Below are positions 27,420-30,527 of a DNA stretch of 30,527 nt, piece after piece. Under the pieces are notes generated by a model. It was given only the letters and a program-made list of their open reading frames with translations. It was not told the origin of the DNA and did not search any database. How positions within the stretch are numbered: the first letter of the stretch is position 1; the number at the start of each line of letters is the position of its first letter. The position numbers and the translations under genes are program-made. Source of the DNA: Haplomitrium mnioides (lineage: Eukaryota > Marchantiophyta > Haplomitriopsida > Calobryales); the NCBI GenBank assembly GCA_049999725.1, contig JBNGIS010020315.1, forward strand, positions 1 to 30,527, written 5' to 3'.

Positions 27420-27815
27420 AATACCAAACAAACTCTAACTTGTAACTATTCTAACGATGTATAGATTATAACATTGTATGAGGCCAGTAGAGATTGTATT
27501 TGGTTGAAGAGAATGCTTGATCACATCATTTTGCATTGTGGTTTACTTTGTCTTTCTAATCCTATTGTCTTGTTTGAGGATGATTTGACATTTATTGAGT
27601 AGGTTTAATAAAGATTCATCAAAGAAAACCACATCAAATATATTGCGCCGAAATTCTTTTTCATTCAAAAGCAACAAATTGATAGAGTATATTTGTGCAA
27701 GTTGTTGTTGGAAAGGATATATCGCGTCGATTTATTTACAAATTTCTTGACTCCAACACTTTATCAGATATATTGTGAAAGCATTGGCCTACGTTGACCA
27801 TCTCAAGTACTGAAG
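27420..27815 (+). pseudogene. Ty1/copia RNase H remnant
   Basis: Reads NTKQTLTCNYSNDV*IITLY, EASRDCIWLKRMLDHI, LHCGLLCLSNPIVLFEDDLT, FIKENHIKYIAPKFFFIQKQ and a decayed DLFTNFLTPTLYQ and ESIGLR end. These match the copia landmarks: KQ...SS.HAE, EA...WL, EDN(A), IKGDRTKHISPKFF and DLFTKSLP. Stops interrupt it and the EDN Asn is Asp (EDD). Its 5' side is cut by gypsy LTR-A at 27419. Confidence 0.85.
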
Positions 27816-27827
27816 ACTTGATAATTC

Positions 27828-27897
27828 ATTACTATTATTATTCTTTTTATATGTCTCTACAAATTACTATTATTATTCTTTTTATATGTCTCTACAA
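27828..27897. repeat. 35-bp perfect tandem duplication
   Basis: ATTACTATTATTATTCTTTT... is repeated exactly (27828-27862 and 27863-27897) in the 3' UTR of the copia remnant. The two copies are identical, hence recent. Confidence 0.95.
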
Positions 27898-28064
27898 ATC
27901 CAAATGGTTGTATTTTTTCACTTGTAGAAATATGAGAGGGTTTTAATGAGTCAACACCTTCATCTTGCATAGTTACATTATAAGACATACAAATGATGGA
28001 GTTATAAACCTAGAGATCTATATCTTATTGTTTGTAACATTCTCATATTAAAACCAAAAGTGAT

Positions 28065-28249
28065 TGTTAAGATATAAGACTAATCTAATTAATATATTAA
28101 ACTAATATTAATACTAAACTAGGTGTACTATAATAACATATAGTTATAGTTATATATGAGAGATTGAGAGTGGAGAAGAGTATTATTATTCTATGAGATA
28201 TGATATGAGAAAAGGTGTATGAAATCTAGGATTGATGGATTACTTAACA
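28065..28249 (+). repeat. Copia 3' LTR, about 185 bp
   Basis: Starts TGTTAAGATATAAG, the same 14 bases as the minus-strand LTR at 1380, and ends GGATTACTTAACA. A purine-leaning ATATTAAAACCAAAAGTGAT precedes it, a decayed polypurine tract. It lies 250 bp after the RNase H end, as expected for a 3' LTR. Its end is set by TG...CA and the similar length of the other copy. Confidence 0.55.
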
Positions 28250-28493
28250 TTTCATAAAGTGGTAGTTAAAATGAACGAGTAAAGTGATATTGGTTTGGAT
28301 ATAACTATCAATGAGATAGTGGTTGCATTACATATTTCATGAAATGGTAGTGAACATGAACAATTAAAGTGATATTTGTTTGGATATCAATGAGATAGTA
28401 GTTACTCTTTAACATTTCATGAAATGGTAGTTCTCGTGGCGTATTAAAGTAATATAGTATATTGTTCACTTCATGATAATAATCTAAATTCAA
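28249..28493. repeat. 80 to 85-bp degenerate tandem repeat, three copies
   Basis: ATTTCATnAAnTGGTAGT recurs at 28249, 28334 and 28414, each followed by TTAAAGTGATAT or AGTAATAT. The first two copies also share TTTGGATAT and CAATGAGATAGT. The third unit is cut short by the 52-bp duplication. Confidence 0.8.
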
Positions 28494-28545
28494 TATTAAA
28501 GTAATATAATATATTGTTCACTTCATGATAATAATCTAAATTCAA
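28442..28545. repeat. 52-bp tandem duplication, one mismatch
   Basis: TATTAAAGTAATATAGTATA... (28442-28493) is repeated at 28494-28545 with a single G to A difference. Confidence 0.95.
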
Positions 28546-28549
28546 TAAA

Positions 28550-28860
28550 TAGTGACAAAGCTGTATAATTCTTTTTTAGAAATTGAAAAAAAAAACTATA
28601 TGTATATCTATGTATTTATATAGATGCTTCTTAGAAATATATATTTTTAAAATTCTATTATTTTTTCATGTGGAGCTTTTCCATTTTCACCATAGTTACT
28701 TATTATTTTATATCGTCTTCTTCTCTTTGTTTCAACATGGTTGCAGGCGATTAGGAAAGATTTTAATTAAGTTTTTTTGTTTTGGCATATTCTTCCTCTG
28801 AACTCCGGTTTTATTTGCGTGATTTTTTATTGGTTACTTCCCCATGGAACTTGCACTCAT
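28550..28860. other. Unassigned AT-rich stretch
   Basis: T-rich on the plus strand, with a branch/acceptor-like TTTCAACATGGTTGCAG at about 28731-28747. The 72-codon frame at 28583-28801 is of biased composition (Phe, Leu, Ile) and is not a credible gene. Confidence 0.35.
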
Positions 28861-29143
28861 CTAATTTGCTCAAGTTTATAAGCATTCCATCTAGGAGCCC
28901 TGTTGTAAGAAAAAAATTGAGGTGCATGGACTTTCAGATGAGTTGACGAACTGAGGTCAGCAAGCATCAGGTCTGAAGGCTGTTCTCATATTGGGCTTGG
29001 GGGGAACGGCATCTGTAGGTGGTAAGGACAGTGTGGCATGTGGTAGTAATGAGGAAAAGGAAGCGCACTTTGACATCAACGAAGGAATCTCTCTGAATGA
29101 CGATCCTGAACAGACCATGCAAAACCTTCAAGTGAAATTATGA
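28860..29143 (+). pseudogene. Possible host-gene fragment (acidic tail with FDINEG)
   Basis: One plus frame reads KKKIEVHGLSDELTN* and then GQQASGLKAVLILGLGGTAS, VGGKDSVACGSNEEKEAHFD and INEGISLNDDPEQTMQNLQV up to a TGA at 29141-29143. Its composition is balanced and unlike the flanking DNA. FDxNEGI..DD resembles FDLNEG motifs in plant nuclear proteins, for example BAH/TFIIS-type regulators, but that link is from memory and weak. It has one internal stop and no start, so it is at best an exon or a pseudogene piece. Confidence 0.3.
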
Positions 29144-29235
29144 AAACTCTCGTCAAAGATGCTCTATTAACGGATGTTGTGTAAGACAGACCATGGAAGC
29201 TGGCCCCAGACAGCTACTATCCAGTAGGTTAACGG

Positions 29236-29478
29236 TTAGACGAAGATACCTGCATCGGATTTGGAGAAGAAGCCACAACATACAGAACGGTTCGGACTCG
29301 AATTGTTGGTTTTGGAAGTCGAGAAGCGTCGCCTACGAACTGTGAGTGAGTGAAGAAGCTTTCCTAGGATACAAATTCTATCGACATCCAAAGGATTGCA
29401 TATTTTAATTACGTATACAGAAGAAGAGAATGAAGAAATTGCAATAAGAACAGATACCTGGCTGTTCGAAGAAAACAA
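29236..29478 (-). other. Candidate first exon of a host gene, minus strand
   Basis: An 80-codon frame includes LLHSLTVRRRRFSTSKTNNS, SPNRSVCCGFFSKSDAG, a Ser/Arg-rich stretch of the kind seen in organelle transit peptides. It is followed by a donor-like GATGCAG/GTATCT at about 29245-29256. The upstream half is hydrophobic and may not be translated. No homology is recognised. It could equally be chance in a 5' UTR. Confidence 0.2.
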
Positions 29479-29892
29479 AGAATATATAACAGAACTAAAG
29501 ACAACAATTTGAAGATCTGTTTTGAGGAAATGTATTGGAAGTAATCAACATGACGAAATTTGCTTAAGCCAATTAATGAAGAATCCTTGATGAAGACAAT
29601 CTGCAGCAGAAGACAACAAGTTGAAGATCTGTTCGTGATAAAACCTGATCGATGAAAGATGTTGGAGAATCTCGCCAATATAACCTGATTTAAATTGAAA
29701 ACAAAGAGACCATCCTATTGCTGCTCAATATGTCGGTGAAGTAATAGAAAGCTTGCATGCAACGTTGAGCACTGAAGAGTCACCGTCTCGTTCAACGAAT
29801 CATTACATAAAGAAGAGGCTCATGACAAGGACTATCAAAGGAAGCGACCTAATCGAAAACAAATCTGAAAAACGAAGATCTGAAATTGAAGC

Positions 29893-29953
29893 AGGCCACC
29901 GCCACATAGATCAGAAACAAAGGCCACCGCCACATAGTGATCATCAGAAACAA
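29893..29953. repeat. 28 to 33-bp tandem duplication
   Basis: AGGCCACCGCCACATAG is repeated at 29893 and 29921, each copy followed by GATCAGAAACAA or TGATCATCAGAAACAA. Confidence 0.9.
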
Positions 29954-30074
29954 AACAGAAAACTTTTACCTGTTCGAAGAGGCATCCATACAAAAGGAAC
30001 CTAAGATTGGAAAAGAAAGAAAACCTACTTGAATAAATGGAGATTAAGAAGTGAAGCAGCAGTTCGATGAAGAA

Positions 30075-30092
30075 ACCTGCTGAACAGCAGGT
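30075..30092. repeat. Perfect inverted repeat ACCTGCTG/AA/CAGCAGGT
   Basis: An 18-nt palindrome with a 2-nt centre. It is too short a loop for a terminator and of unknown significance. Confidence 0.7.
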
Positions 30093-30347
30093 AGCAGAAG
30101 AAAATAAAACCGGTCGAATCATACAAAAGAAGACGAATCTGTTCGCCGACGACCTAATTGCAGAAATATATATCTTTATAAGTATTGAGAGAACTCCATA
30201 CTTACAAACTAAGGTAGCCAATCATAACGTTAATCAAGATGATATGTAGTGAAGATATTGAAAAGATTAACAACCCAACCTCCACCCCAATAAAAAACAA
30301 AAACAAAGTAGAAGAAACCCAAAAATAAAATAAATATTTAAATTTAA

Positions 30348-30376
30348 ATTTAATTAATTAACTAACTAACTAACTA
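30348..30376. repeat. AATT/(TAAC)n low-complexity tract
   Basis: TTTAATTAATTAACTAAC continues into a run of four to five TAAC units ending at GAGTAG. Confidence 0.85.
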
Positions 30377-30410
30377 GAGTAGAAGTGCAATGATGCATAT
30401 CAGTGTTTGT

Positions 30411-30450
30411 CAAGCACTTGCCATAGACCTCAAGCACTTGCCATAGACCT
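30411..30450. repeat. 20-bp perfect tandem duplication
   Basis: CAAGCACTTGCCATAGACCT appears twice without spacer (30411-30430 and 30431-30450). Confidence 0.95.
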
Positions 30451-30527
30451 CTAAGCAGTATTATTATTATGAGTAGTATTGACAAATTACTACTACTTTA
30501 CCACATACTTTGTCAGTTCCGAGCTGT

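Larger units (their letters stand above)
29479..30240. other. Repeat-rich unassigned region with recurring CTGTTCG
   Basis: CTGTTCG occurs at 29462, 29629, 29970 and 30139. GACAACAA(T/G)TTGAAGATCTGTT occurs twice (about 29499-29521 and 29612-29633). On the minus strand these read CGAACAG, at several places followed by GTA or AGATCTTC, like reiterated donor sites. Frames such as 29835-30221 (minus, 128 codons) have no recognised domain. Confidence 0.4.

Noticed and set aside
12011-27424. A 5-bp target duplication around the whole gypsy array
   Set aside because: Flanks CATCA and AATAC do not match even allowing C-to-T change.
29835-30221. 128-codon minus frame as a membrane protein
   Set aside because: The hydrophobic composition follows from T/C-rich DNA and two copies of a tandem duplication; no start context or homology supports it.

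Overview
The window is about 30.5 kb of AT-rich nuclear DNA from a flowering plant. Three signs point there: Ty3/gypsy chromoviruses and Ty1/copia relatives of plant type, primer-binding sites matching initiator tRNA-Met, and an interstitial run of the plant telomere unit (CCCTAAA). No intact host gene can be supported. Almost the whole window is a graveyard of nested, decayed LTR retrotransposons. Most short open frames in it are chance frames; the meaningful ones are fragments of pol domains interrupted by stops and frameshifts.

Layout, left to right. 1-1180: no recognisable gene, with a 36-bp tandem duplication. 1182-1380: a minus-strand copia-type LTR (180 bp) with an unusual primer-binding site. 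1741-4073: plus-strand gypsy fragment (element 1: protease, RT, RNase H, part of integrase). 4074-6822: plus-strand gypsy element 2 (LTR, PBS, gag, protease, RNase H, integrase finger; RT deleted), whose gag is split by a solo LTR with a 5-bp target duplication. 6823-10080: minus-strand chromovirus of a second family (element 3), carrying G-box repeats in its LTR and a telomere-repeat patch in integrase. 10254-11110: plus-strand gypsy fragment (element 4). 11105-11875: minus-strand copia RT. 11881-12015: plus-strand gypsy LTR stub.

12016-27419 is a minus-strand array of the first gypsy family with the form LTR-internal-LTR-internal-LTR (LTRs at 12016-12537, 22436-22882 and 26886-27419), so two gypsy bodies share a central LTR. 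The left body is split by a 6.3-kb non-coding element (14191-20476). That element has one complete 2.37-kb LTR and a 590-bp remnant of the other, and resembles a LARD (large retrotransposon derivative). It contains a GT microsatellite around a 400-N gap, a 28-bp minisatellite and hairpin repeats. A second gap of 100 N lies at 13517-13616.

27420-28249 is the 3' end of a plus-strand copia element (RNase H, 3' UTR, 185-bp LTR), joined directly to the outer gypsy LTR. 28249-28545 is a cluster of tandem repeats. 28860-30527 is less AT-rich and may hold decayed host gene pieces, with many short repeats, but nothing secure.

How the parts work together: intact chromoviruses of this type encode Gag, protease, RT, RNase H and an integrase with a C-terminal chromodomain. 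Here every copy carries stops, and RT or integrase catalytic acids are lost in most copies, several by changes of the G-to-A type. None is autonomous. I found no convincing new system. The most interesting items are the telomere-repeat patch in integrase, the half-tRNA-like primer site, the G-box array in an LTR, and a subfamily of gypsy copies sharing loss of the Gag zinc knuckle.
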